A stretch of 64,000 bases of DNA, taken from assembly GCA_026418625.1 (NCBI GenBank), contig JAOABA010000043.1:1-64000 (forward strand), given 5' to 3'. This document shows positions 44,986-54,400 of the stretch, piece after piece. The notes beneath the pieces were generated by a model. It was not told the DNA's origin. It did not search any database and was given only the letters and a program-made list of their open reading frames with translations. Made by a program: the position numbers and the translations under genes. Numbering within the stretch: position 1 is the first letter of the stretch; each line of letters opens with the position of its first letter. This stretch comes from Candidatus Kapaibacterium sp. (GTDB lineage: Bacteria > Bacteroidota > Ignavibacteria > Kapaibacteriales > UBA2268).

Positions 44986-46125
44986 TTATTTTAAAATGCT
45001 TCTTGCGATTACCAACCTTTGAATTTCGCTTGTTCCCTCGTAAAGTTCAGTTATTTTGGCATCACGGTAATACCTTTCGACATTGAAATCTTCTGTATAT
45101 CCATAACCACCGTGAATCTGCACAGCTTTATTAGCGCAGAACATACAGACTTCGGATGCTTTAAGTTTAGCCATAGCTGATTCTGTGGAATATGGCAAAC
45201 CTCTGTCTTTTAATAAAGTAGCTCTATAGGTTAGTAACCAAGCAGCATCATATTCAACTTGCATATCAGCGAGCATCCACTGAATAGCCTGAAAATTAGC
45301 AATAGGTTGGTCGAATTGAACTCTTTCCTTAGCGTAATCTCTTGCATCTTCGATAGAAGCACGAGCAATACCTAAAGCTTGAGAAGCAATACCTAATCTG
45401 CCACCGTCAAGAGTAATCATAGCAACCTTGAAACCTTTGTTAAGCTCACCAAGCATATTTTCTTTTGGTATTTCGCAATTTTCGAATACTAATTCAGCAG
45501 TAGAGGAGCTTCTAATGCCTAATTTTTTCTCTAATTTTCCAATTCTGAATCCGGGAGTTCCCTTTTCAATAATGAAGGCTGTAACACCTCTTGTTTTTTG
45601 TGGTGGGTCAGTTGAGGCTAAAACAACATAGACTTCGGCTTCAGCACCATTAGTAGCAAATAATTTCGAACCATTTAAAATCCATTTATCACCTTCGAGC
45701 TTTGCTGTAGTTTTAGTATTTCCTGAGTCGGAACCAGCTTGAGCTTCGGTTAAAGAAAAGCTACCTATTTTTTTTCCAGAAAGTAGGTCTGGCAGATATT
45801 TTCTTTTTTGTTCTTCGGTTCCAAATCTATAGATAGGGTCGCAAACAAGAGAGGAATGAGCAGAAATAATAACACCAGTTGAAGCACACCATCTTGAAAT
45901 TTCCTCAACTGCCAAAAAATAGGACATAAAATCCATACCGGCACCACCGTATTCAGTTGGGTAAGCAATGCCCATAAGACCAAGTTCTCCGGCTTCTTGA
46001 ATAATATCGGCAGGGAAGCGGTGATTTTTTTCGTTTTCAGCGGCAACAGGAGCAATTCTTTCTTTAGCAAATTTTGAAACCATTTCTTTGAGCATTTTTT
46101 GCTCGTCTGTTAATAGGTATTCCAT
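44986..46125 (-). CDS. Acyl-CoA dehydrogenase
   Basis: 379 aa. Full ACAD: LTDEQKMLKEMVSKFAKERIAP at the start, FSLTEAQAGSDSGNTKTTA, WILNGSKLFATN, EKKLGIRSSSTAEL, IQIHGGYGYTEDFNVERYYRDAKI-type end (QIHGGYGYTEDFNVER) and catalytic Glu in ELYEGTSEIQRLVIAR. FAD enzyme for alpha-beta oxidation of short/medium acyl-CoA, passing electrons to ETF. Divergent from a second ACAD, with a 244-bp shared promoter region. Confidence 0.94.
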   Translation of the reverse strand: MEYLLTDEQKMLKEMVSKFAKERIAPVAAENEKNHRFPADIIQEAGELGLMGIAYPTEYGGAGMDFMSYFLAVEEISRWCASTGVIISAHSSLVCDPIYRFGTEEQKRKYLPDLLSGKKIGSFSLTEAQAGSDSGNTKTTAKLEGDKWILNGSKLFATNGAEAEVYVVLASTDPPQKTRGVTAFIIEKGTPGFRIGKLEKKLGIRSSSTAELVFENCEIPKENMLGELNKGFKVAMITLDGGRLGIASQALGIARASIEDARDYAKERVQFDQPIANFQAIQWMLADMQVEYDAAWLLTYRATLLKDRGLPYSTESAMAKLKASEVCMFCANKAVQIHGGYGYTEDFNVERYYRDAKITELYEGTSEIQRLVIARSILK

Positions 46126-46369
46126 TTTATCCTCAAAATTATTAACAAATGTTTTACAGGTAATAAAAAAAATTTTTTTGATAAATTTTTTTTCATTATA
46201 ATTAAATTTTAATATAATAAATTTATTAGAAACATTTAAACCAAATCAAAATTTATTTAAAATAAATTGTATATAATTTGTTGCACAATCAAAATCAGCT
46301 TTATTATTTTGCACAATTACCGATTTTTATTTATTAAATTGAAAATAACTAATAATAAAGGATACAAAG

Positions 46370-47530
46370 ATGGGATTAAATAGTGGCTTAACTGAAGAAC
46401 AAATTACATTGAGGGAAACAGTCAGAAGATTTGCTGAAGAAGTTATTAGACCGAAGGTAAAGGAATTAGATGAAAAGGAAGAATTTAGTTATGACATCAC
46501 CCGACAAATGGCAGAAATGGGTTTTTTAGGTGCTTTTCTGCCAGAAGAATATGGTGGAAGCTCACTTGATTATGTTTCCTATATAATTGTGGTTGAAGAA
46601 TTAGCCAGAATTGACGGCTCTCAAGCTGCAACGGTAGCAGCCCATAATTCTTTAGGGATTGGTCCTTTGTATTATTTCGGCAATTCTGAGCAGAAAAAGA
46701 AATACTTACCGGAGCTTGCTTCTGGAAAACTTTGGGGTTTTGGTTTAACTGAACCAGAGGCCGGTAGCGATGCTGGTAATACAAAAACCAAAGCTGTTCG
46801 TGACGGTAATGATTGGATTCTGAATGGAAGTAAAATTTTTATAACAAATGCATCTACTGATATTACTCTTGGCTCGACAATATTAGCGGTAACAGGTGAA
46901 AAGGAAGGTGGGAAGAAAGAGTTCACTTGTTTTTTAGTTGAAAATGGGACAAAGGGTTATACAGCCAAAAAGATGACAGGTAAGATGATGTGGAGGTCAT
47001 CGAATACGAGTGAATTAGTTTTAGAAGACTGCCGTGTGCCTTCTGAAAATATTCTTGGAAAAGTTGGTGATGGATTCAAGCAAATGTTGGCAACACTTGA
47101 TAACGGGAGATTATCTATTGCTGCTATGGGACTTGGTTTAGCTCAAGGTGCTTTCGATTATGCTTTGAAATATTCAAAAGAGAGAAAAACATTTGGACAT
47201 CCAATTTCCACTTATCAAATTAATGCCTTTAAATTGGCTGACGTTGATATGGGCATAGAATTAGCCAGAAACTATTTATATGAGATTTGTAGGCGGCTCG
47301 ATAGGGGAGAAAAAATTACTAAAGAATCAGCAATTTGCAAACTTTATTGTTCAGAGCTGGCACATATGGCTGCAAATCACTGCGTTCAGCTACTGGGTGG
47401 TTATGGGTTAATGAAAGAATATGATGCCGAAAGATATTACAGAGACCAAAAATTGCTCGAAATAGGTGAGGGAACTTCCGAAATTCAAAGACTTGTTATA
47501 TCCAGAGCAATTGGCTGTTATGATGTTTAA
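46370..47530 (+). CDS. Acyl-CoA dehydrogenase
   Basis: 386 aa. LTEEQITLRETVRRFAEEVI, GFGLTEPEAGSDAGNTKTKA, WILNGSKIFITNA, GKMMWRSSNTSEL, VQLLGGYGLMKEYDAERYYRD, catalytic EIGEGTSEIQRLVISRAIG. Similar to but not a recent duplicate of the adjacent reverse-strand ACAD. Upstream AAAGGATAC. Substrate length cannot be read from sequence. Confidence 0.94.
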   Translation: MGLNSGLTEEQITLRETVRRFAEEVIRPKVKELDEKEEFSYDITRQMAEMGFLGAFLPEEYGGSSLDYVSYIIVVEELARIDGSQAATVAAHNSLGIGPLYYFGNSEQKKKYLPELASGKLWGFGLTEPEAGSDAGNTKTKAVRDGNDWILNGSKIFITNASTDITLGSTILAVTGEKEGGKKEFTCFLVENGTKGYTAKKMTGKMMWRSSNTSELVLEDCRVPSENILGKVGDGFKQMLATLDNGRLSIAAMGLGLAQGAFDYALKYSKERKTFGHPISTYQINAFKLADVDMGIELARNYLYEICRRLDRGEKITKESAICKLYCSELAHMAANHCVQLLGGYGLMKEYDAERYYRDQKLLEIGEGTSEIQRLVISRAIGCYDV

Positions 47531-47614
47531 TGTTATTTATAATTATTTTTATATTTTAGTGAGGATTAGTAAACACTTTCTTTTTTATCAATCTCATTAG
47601 GACGGAGATTTTCA

Positions 47615-48325
47615 ATGATAATAGATGATTCGTTTATCAATAGTTTGCCAAGCAACAAATTACTTGCCGAAGCCGAAATCATAAATGCTTTTATGAATTT
47701 AATGAATAATTCAAGCATAGCACAAAACAAACAGCAATATTACGAAGATTTCATAGAAATTTTTGGTTTTTATCAAGTGTTTGCAGAGCAGAACCAACTT
47801 GAAGTAGCATTCCCAAAGTTAACCCTTGATAAAAAAATCAACATTGGATTAATAATCAGATTTTTTGAAACAAGAAACAAAGAAATAGAAAGAGATGTTC
47901 TGGAATTCAATCAGGAGAGAATTTTATACGAAAAAAAGTCTCAGTTCAGAACAATTTTGGAAGATGTAACAATTTTCGATTTGACAGACAGAGAATTAAG
48001 AGTATTAAACAGGTTGATAGACGAGCTACTGGATATTCTTGGAGAAACAAAGGATATCAGTGGTTACCATACTAACAAATTAATAAAAAGATTGAATTCT
48101 TTGATAAATATATTGAATACAAAAGTGAGAAGTTTCGATCAGTTTTGGGCTTTGATTGGTGATGGGGCGATTTTATTAGGTAAGTTCAAAGGTAAGGCAA
48201 AACCAATCGTTGAGAAAATAAAAGAAATAATTAATGTGGTTTGGAAAATACAAGCAAGATGCGAAGATCTCACCAGTGATATACCTATGATGGTGTTAAG
48301 CTTCAAAGATGTTGACAGTAAATAA
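47615..48325 (+). CDS. Protein of unknown function
   Basis: 236 aa, ACGGAG upstream. No signal peptide or membrane helix; mostly helical and charged (FETRNKEIERDVLEFNQERI, TDRELRVLNRLIDELLDILGE). It lies between an ACAD and the HMG-CoA synthase operon, 52 bp from the latter. No motif recognised. May be a regulator or scaffold; unclear whether co-transcribed with its neighbours. Confidence 0.55.
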   Translation: MIIDDSFINSLPSNKLLAEAEIINAFMNLMNNSSIAQNKQQYYEDFIEIFGFYQVFAEQNQLEVAFPKLTLDKKINIGLIIRFFETRNKEIERDVLEFNQERILYEKKSQFRTILEDVTIFDLTDRELRVLNRLIDELLDILGETKDISGYHTNKLIKRLNSLINILNTKVRSFDQFWALIGDGAILLGKFKGKAKPIVEKIKEIINVVWKIQARCEDLTSDIPMMVLSFKDVDSK

Positions 48326-48377
48326 TCTTAATTAAAATTCAATTAATTCACTTTTTTAATACATTCAGGAGATTTAT

Positions 48378-49424
48378 ATGGTTGGTATAGTTGGTTATGG
48401 GGCTTATGTTCCCGCCCACAGGATAAAATCCTCAACTATAGCAGAGCAATGGGGTTCAGATCCAGCGGCAATTGAAAGAGGTCTACTTTTATCTGAAAAG
48501 ACTGTTCCGGGGCAGGATGAAGATACAATAACAATTTCAGTTGCAGCTGCTAAAAATGCTTTAAAAAGAGCAAGAATTGATCCAAAAAAGATTGGAGCTG
48601 TTTATATTGGTTCGGAATCACATCCTTATGCAGTAAAGCCCTCTGGGACTATACTGATAGACGCACTTGGAATAGGACCCCACGTTCACGTTGCTGACTA
48701 TGAGTTTGCCTGTAAGGCTGGCTCTGAAGCAATGTATGTTGCATATAGTCACGTGAAGTCTGGCGAGATGGAATATGCTTTGGGCATTGGAGCAGATACT
48801 TCACAGGGAGCTCCGGGTGATGCACTTGAATATTCAGCCTCGGCTGGAGGTGCAGCATTCATTTTTGGTAAGACAAATGTAGTTGCTGAAGTTCTATTCA
48901 CTCATTCATACACTTCTGATACCCCAGATTTTTGGAGGCGAGAATATCAAAGATATCCAAGGCACGGTGGAAGATTTACAGGTGAACCGGCTTATTTCAG
49001 GCATATTCTTGGTGCTTCAAGAGCAATATTAGAAAAATCTGGAATGAAGGCTTCTGACTTTGCATTTGCAGTTTTTCATATGCCAAATGGTAAATTTCCT
49101 TTAAAAGTCGGTAAAACACTTGGATTTACAAATCAGCAAATGGAACAGGGTTGGGTAGTGAATATTATGGGAAATACATATTCAGGATCTTCGCCAACAG
49201 GTTTAACTGCCATTCTTGATATTGCTAAACCGGGGGATAAAATATTTATGTGCTCGTTTGGTTCGGGAGCTGGAAGCGATGCGTTTATTTTTCAGGTAAC
49301 TGACAAGATTTTGGAGGTTCAGGATTTAGCCCCCAAAACGAGGGATATTCTTAATGGCAAAAAGATATATTTGTCCTATGGAAAATATGCTGCTTATCGC
49401 AAAAAAATATTATTTAATGACTAA
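48378..49424 (+). CDS. Archaeal-type hydroxymethylglutaryl-CoA synthase
   Basis: 348 aa, AGGAGA upstream. Thiolase-fold enzyme joining acetyl-CoA and acetoacetyl-CoA to HMG-CoA. Conserved: VGIVGYGAYVPAHRI, GLLLSEKTVPGQDEDTITIS, Glu80 (GSES), Cys112 (YEFACKAGSEAM), HMPNGKFPLKVGKTLG (His), GNTYSGSSPTGLTAIL. This is the archaeal/KAS III-like form, not the eukaryotic type. It is followed by a thiolase and a DUF35 protein in the order known from archaeal mevalonate complexes. No reductase or kinase of the mevalonate pathway lies here. Confidence 0.88.
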   Translation: MVGIVGYGAYVPAHRIKSSTIAEQWGSDPAAIERGLLLSEKTVPGQDEDTITISVAAAKNALKRARIDPKKIGAVYIGSESHPYAVKPSGTILIDALGIGPHVHVADYEFACKAGSEAMYVAYSHVKSGEMEYALGIGADTSQGAPGDALEYSASAGGAAFIFGKTNVVAEVLFTHSYTSDTPDFWRREYQRYPRHGGRFTGEPAYFRHILGASRAILEKSGMKASDFAFAVFHMPNGKFPLKVGKTLGFTNQQMEQGWVVNIMGNTYSGSSPTGLTAILDIAKPGDKIFMCSFGSGAGSDAFIFQVTDKILEVQDLAPKTRDILNGKKIYLSYGKYAAYRKKILFND

Positions 49425-49454
49425 AAAGATTGAAAAATAAATTTAGGAGTAATT

Positions 49455-50603
49455 ATGCGTGAAGTTGCAATAATCGGTGTCGGTATGACCAAATTTGGAG
49501 AGCTATGGGAGCAAAGCATAAGGGATATGTTTGCCGAAGCAGCTCTCAAAGCAATGGACGACGCTGGAGTAAAAAAGATAGATTCTTTTTATGTTGGAGC
49601 TATGTCAAGCGGTTTATATACCTATCAAGAGCATTTAAGCTCGCTGATGGCAGATTATATGGGTCAAATTGGGGTCCCGGGACTACACGTAGAATCTGCT
49701 TGTGCATCCGGAGGCTCGGCAGTTAGAGCGGCTTTTATTGAGGTAGCTTCAGGGATGAGTGATATTGTTCTTGCAGGGGGTGTGGAAAAAATGTGGGACG
49801 TAGAAGATGGGACAATTGTTCTTGCTACTGCGTCTGATCAGGAATATGAAGCTTATAACGGTGTTACTTTTCCCGGCTTATATGCAATGATGGCAAGGGT
49901 CTATATGGAAAAATATGGCTTAACAAGGGAAGAACTGGCTCAGGTTCCAATAAAAAACCACAAGCACTCAGTTAATAATCCAAACGCCCAATATCCATTC
50001 GAAATAAGTTTAAACGATGTTCTTAAATCATCAATGGTTGCGGATCCATTGAGACTGATGGACTGCTCACCAATAACTGATGGTGCAGCCGCACTAATTC
50101 TTTGCCCATTAGAAAGAGCAAAAGAATTCACTAACAAACCAGTTAAAATTAGAGGTGTCGGAGCTGCAACCGGTCCAATCGCTTTGCACGACCATAGAGA
50201 TTTAACAAGATTAGATGCAGTGAAACTTGCTGGAGAAAGAGCTTACAGGATGGCAGGGCTTTCACCATCTGATATTTCCTTTGTAGAGGTCCACGATTGT
50301 TTTTCAATTGCCGAAATAATAGTAGCCGAAGAACTTGGTTTCTTTGAATATGGAACAGCTGGGAAAGCAATAGCTGAAGGACAGGGAACTTACGGCGGGA
50401 AAGTTGTAATTAATCCAAGTGGAGGATTGAAAGCTAAAGGTCATCCTGTCGGAGCAACAGGAGCTGCGCAGGTAATAGAAGCTTATTATCAATTAACAGG
50501 TAAGGCTGGAGCCCGTCAGGTTCCTAATGCAAAATTTGGAATGACCCAGAATATGGGTGGTTCCGGTGGAAGTTGTATTGTTCACATTTTGGAGGCACTC
50601 TAA
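49455..50603 (+). CDS. Archaeal-type thiolase (acetyl-CoA acetyltransferase / SCP-x-like)
   Basis: 382 aa, TTAGGAG upstream. [19 protein letters not shown] start, nucleophile Cys83 ([12 protein letters not shown]), [34 protein letters not shown] (His), [20 protein letters not shown] (His) and [14 protein letters not shown]-terminus. The lack of a classical C-terminal Cys-x-Gly Cys motif and the archaeal-type pattern place it with the thiolase that channels acetoacetyl-CoA to HMG-CoA synthase in archaea. Stop overlaps the DUF35 start (TAATG). Confidence 0.88.
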   Translation: MREVAIIGVGMTKFGELWEQSIRDMFAEAALKAMDDAGVKKIDSFYVGAMSSGLYTYQEHLSSLMADYMGQIGVPGLHVESACASGGSAVRAAFIEVASGMSDIVLAGGVEKMWDVEDGTIVLATASDQEYEAYNGVTFPGLYAMMARVYMEKYGLTREELAQVPIKNHKHSVNNPNAQYPFEISLNDVLKSSMVADPLRLMDCSPITDGAAALILCPLERAKEFTNKPVKIRGVGAATGPIALHDHRDLTRLDAVKLAGERAYRMAGLSPSDISFVEVHDCFSIAEIIVAEELGFFEYGTAGKAIAEGQGTYGGKVVINPSGGLKAKGHPVGATGAAQVIEAYYQLTGKAGARQVPNAKFGMTQNMGGSGGSCIVHILEAL

Positions 50604-50992
50604 TGGCAGATAGCGCAAGATATCATAGAGAAAAATTTCATCGTTATATTCTCGAAGCTCAAAAATTTGATAGTGGGTTTGTTTCCTTGCCTAATCGCTA
50701 TGTTGATCCATACAGCGGTTCGAGAAGTTACGAAAAAATAAATCTAAAAGGCACTGGAACTATTTTATCATATACTATCATACATATAGCTTCAGATCAG
50801 TTTGCTCATACAACTCCTTTCCCGGTTGCCATTATTGAAACTGACGAAGGAGCAAGATTAACAGTTATGGTAACTGATTGTGATATTAACGATGTAAAAA
50901 TTGGGGCTCGTGTTGAACTTGTTTTCCGTAAAATTATGGAAGAAGGTGAATCGGGCATTATTAACTATGGCTATAAAGCTATTTTAATTTAA
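50603..50992 (+). CDS. DUF35 OB-fold protein without zinc ribbon
   Basis: 129 aa from the ATG at 50603, which shares its first base with the thiolase stop. OB-fold DUF35 features: KINLKGTGTILSYTIIHIAS, TPFPVAIIETDEGARLTVMV, VKIGARVELVFRKIMEEG. The usual N-terminal rubredoxin-like ribbon is present in outline (DSGFVSLPNRYVDPYSGSR) but its Cys residues are gone, so it should not bind zinc. In the archaeal thiolase/HMGS complex DUF35 bridges the two enzymes and holds CoA; probably the same here. Confidence 0.85.
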   Translation: MADSARYHREKFHRYILEAQKFDSGFVSLPNRYVDPYSGSRSYEKINLKGTGTILSYTIIHIASDQFAHTTPFPVAIIETDEGARLTVMVTDCDINDVKIGARVELVFRKIMEEGESGIINYGYKAILI

Positions 50993-51004
50993 TTCTTCAT
51001 TGAC

Positions 51005-51059
51005 CAAGAATGTTTAGACTGCCAAATCATTGGGAGAATAAACATTCTTGTTTTTTTTT
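51005..51059 (+). terminator. Rho-independent terminator of the HMGS operon
   Basis: A 12-bp stem (CAAGAATGTTTA and TAAACATTCTTG) with a 22-base loop, directly followed by nine T. It lies 13 bp past the DUF35 stop. A textbook terminator. Confidence 0.88.
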
Positions 51060-51122
51060 AAGCAGATTTCTATCAGCCCAAATCACTCATAAAATTAGTT
51101 TAGTTGATAAATTGATAAAAAG

Positions 51123-51390
51123 GTCCTTCTGAACGAAGTCAAATAATTCTTTTTGGTTTTTTTAAATTAAATTTCGAACTGATTTACTTTCAATTGTTTC
51201 ACGCAGAGTTCGCAGAGAAAAATTCTCTATAAAAAATAAAAAAGATTAAACGCAGAGAGCGCAAAGCATTTAAAATGTATGAAAATGGGCTATGAATTTT
51301 GGTAACAATAAATTCACATTTTTTGAAAAGCCTCTGCGAACTGAGTGTAATACTTTGTGTCCTCTGCAAGAAAATCAATAATGTTTTAAA
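51123..51390. repeat. Decayed repeat relics before porU end
   Basis: A CTTCTGAACGAAGTC arm at 51127 and several CGCAGAG/CTCTGCGAACT pieces at 51199-51390 echo the tandem repeat at 1689. No gene is supported in 51060-51462. Confidence 0.55.
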
Positions 51391-51462
51391 GGATACTTAA
51401 CTTCGGTTCTATATAATATTTGGATATTTACAAATTTTTTTGAATGATGCGAAATACTAATT

Positions 51463-54400
51463 TCACTCAGTTCTGAAAAATATAGCTCTTTGCGGTTCAA
51501 CATAGATTTCTGATTGAACTCTTATGTTTATCAAATATGCTCCAACAGGAATTTTATTATTATAATCATCAAATAAATCCCAAATGAATAGATTTGTCCC
51601 TATTTTTACAGGAAATGTTATTGTTTTTAACTTTTGTCCGTTAATATTAAAAATATCAAGAGTTGCAGTTCCTTCGTTAACCGGGGATTTAAAGTAAAAT
51701 CCAACATTGACAAAATCTTTGGATGGATTTGGGAAAATTTTTATCTTATCAATTATTCCGTTTTGAGAAACAAAGACACGGTAAAAAGCAGTATCTTTGT
51801 TGCCTGCGGCATCCTCGAAATAAATATGAATATTGTTTTGTTTGTATTCGAAACTTTCAGAGAGAAACGAGAGTTCAGCTTTCAAACCTTTTTGATTTCC
51901 GAAAGACTGAAATTTATAATCTTGAGTATTAGTTTCGCTTTGAGCAATTCCATTAATACGAACCCACAATTTTGTAGGGTTTGATATTTGAAGAGAGGAA
52001 TTATCAAAGAGTTGAACTTTGAATCGGGGTTTTAAGCTTGTATAGTCTCCGTCTTTAATCTCAACACCATCAAGAAACAATCGAACGGTTGGTTTTTCTT
52101 TGTCTTCAATTATTTTTAGTGTTGCTTCAGTTGAATTATTGAAAACATAGAATTCATTAATTGATTGAGGATTATTAATTTTTAGTGAAATTAAATTTGA
52201 GCTACTCAATGATGTAGTAGGGATATAAAAATGATAAGTCCTTTCTTCGTCAGGGTTCAAATCTTGAACTAATGCTGTGTCAGCAATGATAATTTGAGAA
52301 ATTGAATAAATTGTAGCTCTTGTTTGTTTTGATTTGCTTCTTAGCGAAATATTTTTAAGTGTTAGTGTAACCTTAGCCGTATCACCTCTTAACAAATTAT
52401 TATTTTCAATTCCTGATTTTGTTTTCGAGAGAAAAAGTTCAGGAGCCGGTTCTAATGTGGCTGATAAGCTCGAAATAGCAGGGAAATAATTTTTATCAAT
52501 ATTGCTCAAAGAAAGAATTGGCTGAATATTCATAAATGAGTTGGGCTGAAAATTGATTAAATCAATTTCTGCCTTATTATTGACTTGAGATAAAATCGTA
52601 TCTTTATTAAAAATGGTTCTGGCATTCAAGATTAAGTCTGTCTTTACGAAAGAAGAGTCTAAATTGCCATCTATTTTAATTTTACTGAGTGACTTAAAGC
52701 CATTTATTGTTGGAAAAATAATTTTTGCTGTTTGAGATTTATAATTTATAAAAGTTGACACTCTTGCAGTATCGCCGGTGTAATCAATATCTTCAATTGC
52801 TTCGCCCGGCTTTAAACCTTTTTTGCCAAGCATAGCAAAGGAAATACCCCAATCGAGGGAGTCAGCAAGTTTACTTCCAAATTCTTTCAATGTAGAAATT
52901 AATGTATCAATACTGCCAATGCTGCCGGGTTTCCATCGTTTATGCTCAATTGGGACCTGCATAGCCTCATCGCAAGTTGCAATTGCAACATACTCATTTT
53001 CTTGGACTGTATCACGAAGGAAGCGAACAAGCTTTTCGCTGTTTTCATTTGTGATTGTATTGATATCGTCCCAAGTTTCAAACCATCTGATTTTTCTTTG
53101 AGTCGGGTCTGTATCATTGAATGTAACTATATTAAAACCACGTTGGACAGGTGGTGTGGTAATGACATATTCATTATCGAAAAGTATTTCTGAAGCACGA
53201 AAGACACCTTCCTTGCCTCTAATGCCAATGATATCAATAGGAATATCCCTTTGCTTGATTTTTAATGAATTGGATTTAGAATCATAATCAAGATTTTCGA
53301 AAGATAAGTTTCTAAGTTCTTTATCCCAGATTTTATATTCAACTAAGTCATTGTTGAAATTACCGTTAGCATAGAATGGTATTAACAGCGGTGAAGAACG
53401 GTTTGTATCACCTTCTTTGATATTTAAGGCATATAAATAGTATAACTTGTCTGATTCAAGACTGGTATTTGTGTTCCATTCGATAAAGCCTTCGTTTTCT
53501 GTTATTTCATCGGTTGAAGAACTTTTGACTACTTTGTTTTGATTATCAGAGCGGTCGAAAATTTTGAAATCATAAGAAAATTTAAACTTGTCAGCCAGAG
53601 GATTAATAAATCTAAACCGTGGGTTAGTTTTTTTAACATTCCAGTAAGCCTGTGGTTCAAGTGGATAAAGCCCTGTCGAGAAAACTTCCTGATTAATTGT
53701 AATTGTGTTATTATTGAAGTTTTTGTCATCAGTTATGCGGTCAGGATCAGCTGATATAGTAATATTATGCTTCCCGGGCTTTCCTGCAATATTTAACTCA
53801 AATTTAAATGCTACAGGATAGCAAAGTCCATAATAAAAAATTGATATGCTTGTATCAGGATTATTATTAAACAAGTTTGTGAGAAGCAAACGGAAAGGTT
53901 TATTTTGTTTATAACCGATGTTGTCAATAGTGCCAGAGATAACCAAGATTGAATCATTCTCTGTCGCTTGAAAATTCCCAGATTTTGTTGCAATTGAAAT
54001 GTTTTTTGGATTAATGTAAATGTCGGGCTTTCCAATCATCCTAAGTTTTATCATTGGATCGCCAAGATAAGTATATTGCAAAATAAGAAAGCGTTCCAGT
54101 TCACCGGAAATCATACGATTTCTTGAATTATTCAAAATTTCAGGATATGTCAGCAAATTATTATCTGGATTAGCAATTGTTTGGAGCATTTTCAGATGAA
54201 GGCTGATAGAAACAAATTGATCAGCTAAGTTTGAAGAGCCACCGGCACCAACGAAGCCTCTATCGGGAACTAAGACATAATCTTCGTTTCTTGCAGTAAT
54301 GTCCGGCTCGGCAAAAGCTGAAGTATTGCAGGAAAGGGTAGAAAAGAAACCATATCTACCTTTATTGTTAAGCTTTTCTGCCTGCCATCCGTCCATATCA

